Shown here: positions 53,695 through 64,000 of the stretch, in pieces
Numbering within the stretch: the first letter of the stretch is position 1
Layout: each line of letters starts with the position of its first letter
Notes under the pieces: generated by a model
The model's input: only the letters and a program-made list of their open reading frames with translations
Databases searched by the model: none
What the model was told of the DNA's origin: nothing
Assembly (NCBI RefSeq): GCF_049243985.1
Contig: NC_135369.1
Span: 24,412,765 to 24,476,764, forward strand
Direction: 5' to 3'
DNA from: Paroedura picta
Lineage: Eukaryota > Chordata > Lepidosauria > Squamata > Gekkonidae
DNA length: 64,000 bases
Made by a program: the position numbers and the translations under genes

Positions 53695-53729
53695 ATCTGG
53701 CCGATTTGCATGGTGATGGAGATTATAAG
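53695..53729 (+). CDS. BBS1: BBS1 coding exon 3 (35-bp microexon)
   Basis: Acceptor CCAG at 53691-53694; encodes (N)LADLHGDGDYK and ends AAG|GTAAGA. Human: ALADLHGDGEYK. Exons 1-3 total 150 bp, exactly 50 codons. Confidence 0.97.
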
Positions 53730-54477
53730 GTAAGAAAGCTGATTGGACCCACAAACCCTTCTCAGCCTGGCTGCCTATACGTTTTCCTTTCCAGTGCATC
53801 CCCAAAGCTGTGGCCAGCCTGGTACTTCTCTATCCCAACTTCACATTTCTAATTGGTCTTAATGGTCAGGCCTGTTCATACTATATCTGTTTTAACTCAT
53901 GCAGACAATTTTCCCTGTAGATTCTGAGTGGATGTTCCTAGTCATCTCTGGTTTATGTGTTTGTTTTAAGATTGACCATGTACCTTGGCTTGAAGCTGAA
54001 CAAAGCTTTATGTGGGAGAGCTGTGATCAAATCCTGTGGTCTATTTTATCCTTAGAAACCAGCCCCTGAGGGGGCAGTTTTAATTAGGGATGTGGTATGA
54101 GGAGAGGGGAGCCCATTTACCTGAACCATCTTCTGAATACAAACCTAAATCACCTTTACATGAACCATCATCTAAATAGAAATCTCCCATTTCAGCTGTT
54201 GCTACTGTCCCCAATAAGGAAAAAGTAGAATTATTAACTCTCCTTTTCATACCTGCAATCCAAGTTGCAGGAAGCATAGTTGATATATGAGGTTAAGGAA
54301 ATTACCGTAATTGGGTCACTCATTACAGATCTCTGATGTAAACTGTCATTGATAGACCCAGGGCATTTAGAGATTTTGAATGTACATTATAATGTACAAT
54401 ACATTGAATGTACATGATAATTCAGACAAGTCTCTGCCTCTTTTTCTCCACCCCTCTCCTTTTCTCCCCTTCACCAG
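53730..54477. other. BBS1 intron 3: nothing recognised
   Basis: 748 bp, GT-AG. A pyrimidine tract precedes exon 4. Confidence 0.6.
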
Positions 54478-54750
54478 CTTGTGGTGGGTGACCTAGGCAC
54501 TTCCTGGCATGACATGAAGTTGAAGGTGTACCGAGGCACAGATCTGCTGAGTGAGAATGCCCTGCCGGACTTGCCTGCTAGTGTAGCTGCCTTCCTGATG
54601 GAACTGCATGAGCCACACACCCCTGCTGTGGCTGTGGCCTCTGGGCCATTTGTCTACGTGTACAAGAATCTCCGTCCATATTTCAAATTTACACTGCCTT
54701 CCCTGGAAATCAACCCCTTGGAGAAGGATGTTTGGGAACAGGCTAAGGAG
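54478..54750 (+). CDS. BBS1: BBS1 coding exon 4
   Basis: 273 bp, 91 codons, phase 0 at both ends, between TCACCAG and GTAAGA. It opens [20 protein letters not shown], includes [20 protein letters not shown] and [16 protein letters not shown], and ends WEQAKE. The [12 protein letters not shown] block is identical in human BBS1. It holds propeller blade strands before the inserted helical segment. Confidence 0.98.
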
Positions 54751-55169
54751 GTAAGAAGAGGGATGGTGGACTTGGAGGCCACCCAGAGGCTAGGAGCTCT
54801 TTGGGGTGGGACCGACCTTACTATATGTTTTACTGTATTTATGTGTTGTTAGCTGTTGTGAGAGGGCAGGTCCAGGAGTGGCAGCATATAATAAATAAAT
54901 AATCTTTCAGCACAGACTCTTCGTACACTCTCCTCCTAATGAGGCTTAGACACAGTGTTGTGTGATAGTTGGCCTGGGGAGCAGGAAGCTCACTCTTATC
55001 TGGGCAACAAGAAGTCCTCACTAGCCTTCTCCCATCTTGTCAAAGCTGCCGTTTATCTGTGTTCTGACTCCACCCCATTATTTTCCTGGCTAGTCTTTAC
55101 ATCTTGCCTTAATTCTGAGTCTTAGATAGCTTTGCCAGCTCCCCCCAGCCACCGGTGGGGGATGGGAGA

Positions 55170-55346
55170 TAGGGCTTCCATATCCAAGTTGAGCAACTCC
55201 TGGAGATTTGGGGTTACGTACAATACCATAGAGTTCACACTCCAAAGTACTCATTTCCTCCAGGGGAACTGATAGATCCCTGTAGTCTGGAGATGAGCTG
55301 TAATTCAGGGGGATCCCTGGGTCCCACCTGGAGGCTGGTATCCCTA
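55170..55346 (-). mobile_element. hAT-type MITE, family B, reversed
   Basis: TAGGGCTTCCATATCCAAG to GGAGGCTGGTATCCCTA. Confidence 0.78.
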
Positions 55347-55719
55347 GTCCTAGGCTCATTTAGCTTTTGGAGCTCAGCTCCTGTAATCACTGGGTTCCCC
55401 TTTGGAGCTACAAGGCTCAGGGCTGGACCTGAACGTGGGGATTCTTATTTTGTGTATTGTTAACTGCCTTTCCTAAGAGTGTAGCTGATAATAATAAATA
55501 AAATCAAGAACAAGGAAGATGAAGGTGGAGTTCTTTGGACTCCTCCGGTGGGTTCTGTTGCACGCTCCTATTGTGAAACTTTCTCCCCACTGAAATTGAA
55601 CTTCATTATACTACTGCTCACTGTTCCTTTAGAACCGTAGCTTTCGAACTTCCTACCTTCAGCGTAATCTTCCCACAGTGCCTTCTCTGTATTGTCACAT
55701 TATTCCACTGATATTTTAT

Positions 55720-56230
55720 TTATGTTTTTAATTTTAATGTGTTTTATTCCACGTGTTTTATCAGTTTTGGTAAACCGCCTTGAACTCTACAGAAGAAAAA
55801 TGGCTCATAAATGTTTTAATTGATTCATTAAAAGCATTTATTAACCACCTTTCTGTCTCGTGGGACTTCGAACTAGATTACCCTGTAAATAGCAATAATG
55901 AAATACATCAACACCATGAGTTAAAAACAGTAATCTAAAACCACCAGTAGGCAGAAGAGCAAATCATGCTCCATCATGAAGAAAACTGTCTTCACCTGCC
56001 TCTTAAAGATTGAGAGTGAGGCAGCTAAGTGCACACCTCCCTGGGAAGCTTGCTCCATAACTGTGAGGCTGCTCCTAAAAAGGCCCTCTCTCATATACCA
56101 ACCAGATGATCTTCAAAGAGACAGTCAAGAAGGCCTCTCCCTGTGGTTGTAGTTCCCCAGCAGGAGCATATGGAAGGAGATGATCCTTCAGATACCCTAG
56201 TCCCAATCCATGTAGATCTGATCCTTCCTT
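55720..56230 (-). mobile_element. LINE 3' UTR fragments
   Basis: 55720-55825 is a forward L2-like tail (GGTAAACCGCCTTGAACTC). 55828-56230 reads as a reversed LINE 3' UTR (TTAACCACCTTTCTGTCTCG, AAGGCCCTCTCTCATATACC). Confidence 0.6.
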
Positions 56231-56434
56231 ATTTAACTACTTCAGGAGTGATTAGACTGCTTTTGAGTTAAACTCTTAAAAGGTAATGCCGAGTGATCTT
56301 TAGCTAGGATTTCTGTGGAATCCTGGAATAAATAAACTTCTGGCATATTTTAGGGAGAGAGCTGATTACTTGTTAACACTATCCATTAGAAAGAATAATC
56401 ACCTCAATACAGTCCTGTGAGTAGTGGTTTATGC

Positions 56435-56570
56435 CAGGGGTAGTCAACCTGTGGTCCTCCAGAAGTTCATGGACTACAATTCCCATGAGCCCCTGCCAGC
56501 AAATGCTGGCAGGGGCTCATGGGAATTGTAGTCCATGGACATCTGGAGGACCACAGGTTGACTACCCCTG
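56435..56570. mobile_element. hAT-type MITE, family A, most complete copy, perfect 8-bp duplication
   Basis: 136 bp, CAGGGGTAGTCAACCTGTGG to its inverted end. Flanked by GTTTATGC at 56427-56434 and 56571-56578. Almost perfectly self-complementary around GCCAGCAAATGCTGGC. Confidence 0.93.
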
Positions 56571-57111
56571 GTTTATGCGTTGCTTCGGAACAGACAAAGA
56601 GATTGTACATATGCCTGTACGTGCTTCCCCCACCCGTGGGATAAAACTGTGTGTTCCTGAGGGCTCTGGGCAGGCCCACACAAGCCGAGTCCTGTGCAGA
56701 TTTCTCATGTCTAAACATCATCCCATATGGAATGACAATACACCTAGCAGCTACCTAATGTTCTACAGGGGAAGAATGGGCAGTGGCATGCAGGCTTTCT
56801 TTGAAAGATCCTCGTCAGCCATTTCTGACCTTCCCATCAAGATGACTGCATAGTTTTCTGGGGAACTTCAGGGCTCTGTGGAACAACTTGTAAAACAATG
56901 CCTCAGGAGCTCAGTACAGATAATGCAGCACTCTTAGTGATCCACATTGACTTAAACTGAGCACCATGTGTCAAGTGCTCACAACACATGCTTGGGCAAG
57001 GCAGCTCAGGACAGGGTCCCAAGGCCAGCCACCCAGCTTGAAGTTAACCTGCAATGGTCTCCACCTTCAGCAATTAGAGGGGTAGATGGTGAGTAGAGCC
57101 TGGGCACCCCG

Positions 57112-57507
57112 TAGAGATGCCAGCCTCCAGGTGGGACCTGAGGATCCACAGAATTACAGTTCATCTCCAGTCTGCAGAGATCAAGTCCTGTGGAGAAAAT
57201 GGATGCTTTGGAGGGTAAGCTTTTCGGCATTGTAACCCACTGCCCTTTCCAGGCTCCATCCCCAAATATTCAGGCGTTTCTAGCATTGCCAGTACTAGGT
57301 TGGGAAATACCTGGAGACGTTGACGGGTGGGTAGGATTTTGGGTGGGAAGGGAGTATAATGCTATGGAGTCCACCCTCCAAAGCAGCCATTTTTCTCCAG
57401 GGGGACTGATCACTTTGGTCTGGAGATGAGCTATAATTCCAGGGGATCCCCAGGGACATGAGGATTGGCATCTCTAGGAATTTCCCAAGCTGGATATGGC
57501 AACACTA
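57112..57507. mobile_element. Nested hAT-type MITEs, family B
   Basis: A forward copy starts TAGAGATGCCAGCCTCCAGG and ends CTGGATATGGCAAC. A reversed copy (about 57280-57470; AGGTTGGGAAATACCTGGAG to GGATTGGCATCTCTA) interrupts it. Confidence 0.75.
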
Positions 57508-57634
57508 CCCCACCTTCCCCACTTCTAGCCAGTGGGAACCCGGCAATCATTGCACCCCAGTTTTCAGAGTTCTCTTTGGTGTGTGCTTGTCCTGCTGTAG
57601 GAAGCAGCTCAACGTTCTTGTTCTCTCCTTCTAG

Positions 57635-57681
57635 GACAAGATTGACCCTTTGACAGTGAAAGAGATGCTGGAGATGATCCG
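57635..57681 (+). CDS. BBS1: BBS1 coding exon 5
   Basis: 47 bp after CTAG (57631-57634). It encodes DKIDPLTVKEMLEMI plus two bases of arginine, then GTGAGA. Human: DRIDPLTLKEMLESIR. Start of the helical insert in the propeller. Confidence 0.97.
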
Positions 57682-58282
57682 GTGAGAAGCTCAGAATCGC
57701 GGTGTCTCTTAACTGAGTTTGATGCTAGGGAGTTGTAGCACAGAAACGTCAGGATCCTAAGAAGCAAATGAGAGATGTGAATAAATATGTAATGAAGGTT
57801 CCTTACGTACGAATGCCTGGCTACAGGTTCCTGCCTCCTCTGCATTGCAGCTGATTTAATTTTTAGTTTCCAAATCTGCTTCAGTATGATCTTCCCTGGA
57901 AATTTATACCCAAAGTGGAGTTGGGCTAATGTGGAAGGGAAAGGGCAGATTTCTTCCCCTCGCCACCCACCTGGGCAGCATAGCCAACCCTGTTTCCTCG
58001 CCTGCCTGTTGTTCCCTCTTGCTCTTAACCAGCTAGTTTTTAAAAAATGTCCACCTTGTTTGAGGATATAAGGCAGGCTAGACCCATTTAAATAAGGAAA
58101 TGATTATTGGTATACTGCAATATACCTGCTAACAATAAATTAAAGGAGGACGGGGGACCCAGCAAAAGGCCAGCCCTTGGCAGGTAAGGGTAAAGGATAA
58201 GCACCATTGTTTCGAAGCACCATCACCTTGTATATTCTCCATGGCAAGGAAAGCAAAACTGGGAATTATCCCCATGTGGTGA

Positions 58283-58378
58283 TTAACAGTACCGTCCTAA
58301 GTAGAGTTACATCCTTCCAAGTGCATTGACTTCCGTGATCTTATAAAGGGGTAACTCTGTTTAGGATTGCAGTGTAAG
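58283..58378. repeat. Short palindromic repeat
   Basis: CCGTCCTAAGTAGAGTTACA and GTAACTCTGTTTAGGATTGC are inverted arms around TTGACTTCC. Related remnants are at 7493 and 62789. Confidence 0.6.
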
Positions 58379-58426
58379 AGGCCAGTTAGCCTGCATTTCA
58401 GAAAGCAGCTGGGTGGGGGTGAAGAC

Positions 58427-58648
58427 TAAGGTGACCGGATTTTAACGTTGGTAAAGCGGGACACCATTGACTGGGGGGGGAGGGTCTTGATTAAAAATTT
58501 GGTCTATATGGAGCAACAAAAATTTTCATAGAAAGCATAGAATGCAAAAATAGTATTGTAATATATATTTTTTACTTGCAACATAAAGTACAATTTTGCC
58601 AGGTGCCCCCAGATGCCCCTCCAAAAGTGGGACAATCTGGTCACCTTA
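58427..58648. mobile_element. hAT-type MITE, family C
   Basis: TAAGGTGACCGGATTTTAAC to AATCTGGTCACCTTA, 222 bp. Flanks GTGAAGAC (58419-58426) and GTGAAGGC (58649-58656) match at 7 of 8 bases. Confidence 0.92.
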
Positions 58649-58841
58649 GTGAAGGCTGAATGTCCAGACTAATGACACCCACACACAATCATCCCTTTGA
58701 GTTAATCTGAAATGGCCACTGCTATCTGTTTCCATACTGGGACTTGGAATATATACTTCTCCCCCAGCCTGTTTGTTCATAGCTCATGTTACTCTCAATA
58801 CCGTTCTCATACTTGCAGGCCAGGTAGCCAAAAAGGTTAAC

Positions 58842-58857
58842 GCCCCCCCCCCCCCCT
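58842..58857. repeat. C homopolymer run
   Basis: About 15 consecutive C. Confidence 0.9.
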
Positions 58858-59405
58858 TTTCAGGGATATACTCACTGGTGTTCAAAGGGATTGTGAAGCT
58901 GGAACAAGAACTAATGTCAAGTGTGAGAATGTGATCTTAGACATGGGATAAAAAGCATGGGGACAGTCCCCTTCCAGACTACGAGACATGGAGGAGCTAA
59001 TGTGAGACTCCTCTCTGTGACATCAGCCAATCTCAGTGGGGGCCACAAGGTCTCTTGGAAGGCCTAGCACATTTGATGGGGAAAGTCAGAAGAAATGTAC
59101 AGCTAGGCTTCAGTGTACTGCTGAAAATTCTTCTTTATTTTCTAAAGTGTCAAGTTAAAGCCAAAACATGGGCCAATTAGTTACACATTTTCAGTAAGAT
59201 TTCCTCAGTGGCAAGGGGGGAGCCCAAAGGCTTTATGGGGCGATAAACACAATTAAACCATAAAGCCGGGAGGAGGGGTCACTGAAACAGAACAGTCTAA
59301 CTCGACTCCCAGCAAATGATATTAACGGCTAGTGAGAGAGAGGCATCAGGGCCACTGTTGTGCTTCTTTTGTGATTTACCTGCTGTCTTATGATTTCTCT
59401 GGCAG

Positions 59406-59444
59406 AGAAAAAGCGGATATTCCCTTATCTGTGCGGTCCTTGAG
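59406..59444 (+). CDS. BBS1: BBS1 coding exon 6 (39-bp microexon)
   Basis: Acceptor GGCAG; encodes (R)EKADIPLSVRSL plus two bases, then GTAAGT. Human: ETAEEPLSIQSL. Separated from exon 7 by only 136 bp. Confidence 0.95.
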
Positions 59445-59580
59445 GTAAGTTCTTTGTCACAGAGCTCTGCTCTGGGCAGGGGGCAAAGGACTTGTTTTCA
59501 GGCCCTTAGAGGGTGGCTCTCTCTGCTGGCAGGGATCCTACTCTGGCCTGCCTCACCCCTTTGCCCTCTTGCTTCTGTAG

Positions 59581-59653
59581 GTTCCTGGCCCTCGACCCCT
59601 CTGAGATGGTCTCATTTGTGAACCAGTATAAGATGCAACCAATGAAGCGCCAG
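59581..59653 (+). CDS. BBS1: BBS1 coding exon 7
   Basis: 73 bp after TGTAG (59576-59580). It encodes (R)FLALDPSEMVSFVNQYK then MQPMKRQ, followed by GTAAGG. Human: RFLQLELSEMEAFVNQHK. End of the helical insert. Confidence 0.97.
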
Positions 59654-60849
59654 GTAAGGATTTCTCCGGTCAAGGGGGAGTTCCCAGAGCTTTCAGTTGC
59701 AGGTGCTTCTCTCAAATGCTTCTGGGTGAAAGGAGCCAAAAGGCTGTCTTTAGGGCCAAAAAGAATGCAGTGGCACTTGTTGTCTGTAGCGCTCGCAGGA
59801 TGGCCAAAGCAACTCACTGACATTAACTAAAGGGCTAATGCCTACTGGTTGAGGGACCACCTCTCCCTGCATATGCACCCATTCATCAATTCAGATCAAC
59901 CCACGGATCTCTCCTGGCCCCTTCCATCTGCCAGTGGTGAATTGTTTCATGGAAGGCTTGCTTCTTCTCCGTCATGGCTCCAACAACCTGCCAGGGACGT
60001 AATTTTGGAGCGCCTATAAAACTGTTATTTTTCAAAGGGAATTTGATTGGCATTGCTTTAGGGTAGCTGGAATGTCTCAGTTGAATATGTTTTCATTGTG
60101 AACGGTGTTCTTATGCTAATTTTATCTGGTGTGTTGTCAAGCTGCTTCAGAGCGCTCCGGTGAAGCGAAATAGAATTTTAAAAAATGAAATCCGCCAGCT
60201 CCCTGGAAGGCAATATGATTAGCCCTCCATTGGACACAGGCGACGAATAAACAGTTTACACTGGGCTGCTAGTTCCTTGCAGAGGTGAAATTAGCTGGTT
60301 CAATCTTTTGACTTCAGTGAGGGCTGCCAGAAAATATCTACCTGCTTAAGACATTTAAGCAGAGGCTAGGTAGCCACCTCACAGACATGCTGATTTTATG
60401 GCCTTAGGCAGATTGTGAGTGGGTGGGCAGGAAGGGATGTGCCAGTGTTTGTGTCTTGTGGCCCTTCCTTGCACACCCAGGGAAATGCTGATTGCCACTG
60501 TGGGATGGTAGGTGAATTTCTTCCAGGCCAGGCTGGATTCTGGAGATGTTTGGTGGTGGTGGTAGGGATCACTGGGGCATGAAATTGGGGTCACCATGGG
60601 TGGGCAGATAGTTGTGAGTTCCTGAATGATGCAGGGGTTGGACTAAATGACCTTGGAGGTCCCTTCCAATACTGTGATTCTATGATATTGCATGCTTGGT
60701 CGAACTCCTTCAGAGTCAATTTGGTGATTTACTAATAATAAAAAGTCCCCTTCAGCTGGTAGAGGGGGAGGAACTGAATACTTTATACTAGTTTTTCGGT
60801 GCTCGTCCTCATTCCTTTTGTGCTAAAGGATGCCCCTTACCTCTCTCAG
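59654..60849 (+). other. BBS1 intron 7
   Basis: 1.2 kb. A CR1 3' end occupies 60315-60690; the rest is unrecognised. Confidence 0.85.
60315..60690 (+). mobile_element. CR1 3' end
   Basis: AAGCAGAGGCTAGGTAGCC, GGGGTTGGACTAAATGACC, TCCCTTCCAATACTGTGATT. It shares its 3' UTR with the 1465-2583 copy (GATGTGCCAGTGTTTGT). Confidence 0.85.
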
Positions 60850-60981
60850 ACAGTGATCACTTGCATGTCTACTCTGAAGAAGAACATGGCTGATGAGGAC
60901 GCCATCAGCTGCTTGGTGATTGGGACAGAGAACAACGAAATCCTGGTTTTGGACCCTGAGGCCTTCACCATCCTGACAAGG
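60850..60981 (+). CDS. BBS1: BBS1 coding exon 8
   Basis: 132 bp, 44 codons, phase 0. It encodes [40 protein letters not shown] and ILTR, then GTGAGG. Human: [20 protein letters not shown] and [21 protein letters not shown] propeller blade. Confidence 0.98.
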
Positions 60982-61109
60982 GTGAGGCTGTGGAGAAGTA
61001 TTATTTGACACTGAGAAAGATAGATTGTTCCTCTACCAATCCCAGCTTCATCCAGTGGGAAAGAGCAATTTCAGTCATTGTTTGGGACTAGCATGATGGT
61101 CACTTATCC

Positions 61110-61380
61110 GAGAGTCAGCACGGCATAGTGGTTAAGAGTGGCGGCCTCTAATCTGGAGAACTAGGTTCGATTCCCCACTCCTCCTCTACATGCAGTCAGC
61201 GGGGTAACCTTGGGCTAGTCATGGTTCTCTTAGAGTAATTCTCACAGAGCTCTCTCAGCCCCACCTACCTCACAGGGTTTCTGTGGCGGGGGGGGGGGGG
61301 GGGAGGTACGGAAGGGGATTGTAAGCCACTTTGGGACCCCTGGTAGCAAAAAGTGAAGCATAAAAACCAATTCTTCTTCC
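61110..61380 (+). mobile_element. Sauria-type SINE, older subfamily
   Basis: GGCATAGTGGTTAAGAGTGG, B box GGTTCGATTCC, CCCACCTACCTCACAGGG, a G run at 61287-61302, and a short CTTCTTCC tail. Confidence 0.85.
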
Positions 61381-61584
61381 ATTCTTCACAGTTGTGCTGT
61401 TCAGCCACTGAGTGAGCTATGAGACACCCAATGCAGCATCTAGAAATTGTCTCTTAAAAACAGTCTCTCCCCCTCTTCTGACTGCAAAGATTCCCTGGAA
61501 GCCTGTGGCCATTGTCTTTGAAACAGTGTCTGATGGGGAAGAGGAGCACAACCCTTTCTTTGTGCCTTGGATGGGAGAGCGAAA

Positions 61585-61860
61585 GAGCCAGTTTGTAATG
61601 GTTAGGAGTGCGGACTTCTAATCTGGCATGCCAGGTTTGATTCTGCACTCCCCCACATGCAGCCAGCTTGGTGACCTTGGGCTCTTCATGGTGCTGATAA
61701 AACTGTTCTGACCGAGCAGTGATATCAGGGCTCTCTCAGCCTCACCCACCTCACAGGGTGTCTGTTGTGGGGAGAGGAAAGGGAAGGCGACTGTAAGCCA
61801 CTTTGTGCCTCCTTTGGGTAGAGAAAAGCGGCATATAAGAACCAACTCTTCTTCTTCTTC
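61585..61860 (+). mobile_element. Sauria-type SINE, younger subfamily
   Basis: AGCCAGTTTGTAATGGTTAG, B-box region GGTTTGATTC, CCTCCTTTGGGTAGAGAAAA and a (CTT)n tail. It ends 117 bp before BBS1 exon 9. Confidence 0.88.
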
Positions 61861-61977
61861 AAAGTTCCTCTTACAGACAATTGAAGCCTCAGATAGCCTG
61901 ATGAACCCCATTCCTGACCCACATGCTATGCTGGGATGTCCGGCCTTACCACTGCCTTCCTTTATTTTCCATGGCAG

Positions 61978-62084
61978 ATGATGCTGCCAAGTGTGCCGGT
62001 CTTCTTGGATGTCATGGGCCAGTTTGACGTGGAATACCGCCTGACCGCAGCTTGCCGTAACGGGTGCATTTACATCTTCCGCAG
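61978..62084 (+). CDS. BBS1: BBS1 coding exon 9 (last in window)
   Basis: 107 bp after GGCAG. It encodes [35 protein letters not shown] and two bases, then GTGGGT. Human: [20 protein letters not shown] and RLAAACRNGNIYILRR. I searched 62085-64000 for the next exon (human DSKHPKYCIEL) and saw no match, so it lies beyond the window. Residues 1-273 of about 590 are covered. Confidence 0.97.
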
Positions 62085-64000
62085 GTGGGTGACTGTCAGG
62101 CCAACCCCTCAGCCAAAGGGAAGCTGGCAGGGAGGGGAGAATGGGGGGGAAGGACATACCATAGAACAAATACATGGTGGTATCTATGTGCTATGTACAT
62201 GCCAGTATTGTTTTGTTCTGTGGTTCTTCTTGGCCCCAGGTGGCATTTTAGGAGCGAGTTCCCTCTTCCACCCAATCTCTTTCTATAGTTTATTATTGTG
62301 TGGTTCTGTATGCCTGCATATTTAGATACATGTTCTCTGTGAATGAGCCCACCTCCCAAACTGGGCCCTGGAGTTCACACAAACAACCAAGAGTAAGAAA
62401 GAAACCTCTCTTCCAATGCTTCTCCCTCATGTCTTAGGCAAGAGCTGCACATTTAGATCTGAACACCCAGTTCCCAGTCCAGGTGTAAACGCAGACCGCC
62501 ACAGGGTGTTTTAGGGGTCTGAAACAAGATGATTGGGATCCAGAGCAACCTTGAATATTTTTTTTTAATTGAGCACAGTAGAAAAGTGGGGATAGTTTTA
62601 TTGAGCAAGATACCAAAATCAACATATGCCATCATCATATCAAGGGCACATAACATCCAGCACCACAGAGCCCACACGAATTGTGGAATATCTCCATGCC
62701 CACAAACACTCTCTTGACTGCAACATGTCAGTTCAAGAGAAGCGTGTGGTGAGGAGGTGGAGAAGAGAGGGAGATGGATATCAGTGCAGTCCTAAACGCT
62801 GTTTGCACCCTTTTAAACCCACTGACTTAAAGGCTTTAGAAGGGTGTAATCTCCTTAGGGTTGCCTTTGTATGACCTGCCTATTTCTGCACGGGGAAGCT
62901 GTCTGGGGTGATGTCTGGATTCCAAGCATCTGATGAGCCAGCTGAACTAAGTCTTGGAAATCCAGATGGCTTGCTTTGTGCAGGAGTGGAGGCTTGGCGA
63001 GAGCCAGGGGTGGGTGTGGGGGCTGAGTTAAGAGCTCTCAGGAGTAACCAAAAGGGAGGTCCAGTGGCAAGCAGCCACAGGCAGCAGAACTGGACCACAA
63101 GACAGCTCAGATCCAGGATATCCAGATAGTGGGTACATCCAAGTAAGGGGGGGGAATTATTGTAACTCTGATAGAGAAGCAAGGTAAGAATAGGTGGAGA
63201 AAATATTTGATTTTCGCAGGTTTTTTCCAGGAGAAAGGGATGATTGGTGTGGAGGTATACCTGCGATCTAGGAATTTCTTCAAGGAAAGAAAAGTAAGGG
63301 AAGACTGGAGCAGGGCAGAGTTACATTGGATATCTTAGTGACTACGCCAGGTGGTAGGCAAGACTAATGGACTTTCTAATGAACTCCATCCAAACATAGA
63401 AAAAAAACACTTCCTAATGGACTTGCTAATGAATTCAATCCAGATAGTGGAAAACTGCTTCCTCGTTCCAGTCCGTCCCGGGGAGACTCCCAGATAAGAC
63501 AGGAATGTGATGTGTCCCGTCCCCTGGAAATAAATAAATGCCCAGCAGCTGTTCACACATGGCATACTTCGGCATGGAGAGATTCCCATCTTGCCGTGTC
63601 CTACCTCTGAAGACGCCAGCTGCAGTTACTGGTGAAACCTCAGGGACTAAAACTACCAGCCACACAGCCCAGAAAACCCACAGCAGCCAGTTGTCTCCGG
63701 CCGTGAAGCCTTCTAAGTAGCTTATTACTTAATCTACTAAACACAATAAAGATTCTTTGTTTGGACGCAGTGGGGCAAGTCAACTGAGCAGGGTGCCTAA
63801 AAGCAGCTGGAGTGACTTTCAGTAGCCCAAACAATGGCCTAAGAACTGGTAATGCATGACTGAGTTGGTTTCTCTCTGAACAGCAGTTGGGCCAGAGAAG
63901 CATTTCCCTGGGCGTATCATGCTCCTCGCAGTGTGGCTGTCGGTTAGCTATAATTCAGATAGACTGGATGCCCTGCTCTTACTTACTCTTCCACCAGTTT
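62085..64000 (+). other. BBS1 intron 9 (incomplete in window)
   Basis: 62789-62862 is a short palindromic repeat (GTGCAGTCCTAAACGC ... GGTGTAATCTCCTTAGGG). 63590-63715 (GCCACACAGCCCAGAAAACC, CCAGTTGTCTCCGGCCGTG) is part of a common amniote interspersed repeat I cannot classify. Nothing else recognised. Confidence 0.6.

Larger units (their letters stand above)
54751..57634 (+). other. BBS1 intron 4 (2.9 kb)
   Basis: Repeat-filled: L2-like tails at 54830-54900 and 55440-55505, family B MITE at 55170-55346, LINE 3' UTR pieces at 55720-56230, family A MITE at 56435-56570, and nested family B copies at 57112-57507. Confidence 0.85.
57682..59405 (+). other. BBS1 intron 5
   Basis: Contains a short palindromic repeat (58283-58378), a family C MITE (58427-58648) and a C run (58842-58857). 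The remainder is unrecognised. Confidence 0.85.
60982..61977 (+). other. BBS1 intron 8, mostly two Sauria SINEs
   Basis: 996 bp, of which about 550 bp are the SINEs at 61110-61380 and 61585-61860. Confidence 0.88.

Noticed and set aside
63190-63300. Candidate BBS1 exon 10 after TTTTCGCAGG
   Set aside because: The sequence after the acceptor-like site does not encode anything like DSKHPKYCIEL and has no matching donor in frame.

Overview
The window is a repeat-dense piece of a vertebrate nuclear genome, almost certainly a squamate reptile (lizard or snake). The evidence is several copies of the tRNA-derived Sauria-type SINE with its CTT-rich tail, CR1 and L2-like LINE fragments, a Bov-B/RTE LINE fragment, 5S rRNA-derived SINEs and many short hAT-type elements. 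Host coding sequence is a small part of the window and is split into short exons with GT-AG borders, so most long open frames are meaningless.

Four host genes are recognisable by protein similarity recalled from their families. EHBP1L1 lies on the minus strand: coding exon 1 at 13686-13789, exon 2 at 363-420, exon 3 at 118-213, the rest beyond the left edge. FAM89B, minus strand, is complete in two coding exons (39207-39464 and 28216-28500; 180 aa). ZNRD2 (SSSCA1), minus strand, is complete in four coding exons between 47354 and 44200 (214 aa). BBS1 lies on the plus strand: nine coding exons from 51004 to 62084, covering residues 1-273, with the rest beyond the right edge. ZNRD2 and BBS1 are head to head about 3.6 kb apart.

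Layout: 1-13.7 kb is EHBP1L1 exons 3 and 2 and its 13.3-kb intron 1. 13.4-14.2 kb is its GC-rich promoter. 14.2-26.8 kb is intergenic repeat-rich DNA with one non-repetitive block near 18.7 kb that carries paired NF-E2/MARE-like sites. 26.8-39.5 kb is FAM89B with a 10.7-kb repeat-filled intron. 39.0-40.0 kb is its CpG-rich promoter with a perfect CArG box. 40-44 kb is intergenic LINE and SINE debris. 44.1-47.4 kb is ZNRD2. 47.4-51.0 kb is the divergent intergenic region. 51.0-64.0 kb is BBS1.

The ZNRD2-FAM89B-EHBP1L1 order matches human 11q13.1 as I recall it; BBS1 next to ZNRD2 does not. Known biology links the genes loosely: BBS1 is a BBSome subunit tied to Rab8 activation and cilium membrane traffic, EHBP1L1 is a Rab8 effector, and FAM89B is an actin-regulatory adaptor. 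The most interesting cis signals are RFX X-box matches just upstream of BBS1 and just inside ZNRD2 intron 1, the CArG box of FAM89B, and three or more non-autonomous hAT families with clear 8-bp target duplications. I found no CRISPR array, no operon, no intact transposase and no clear retroviral element. No wholly new gene system is evident; the unusual material is regulatory sites and mobile-element structure.
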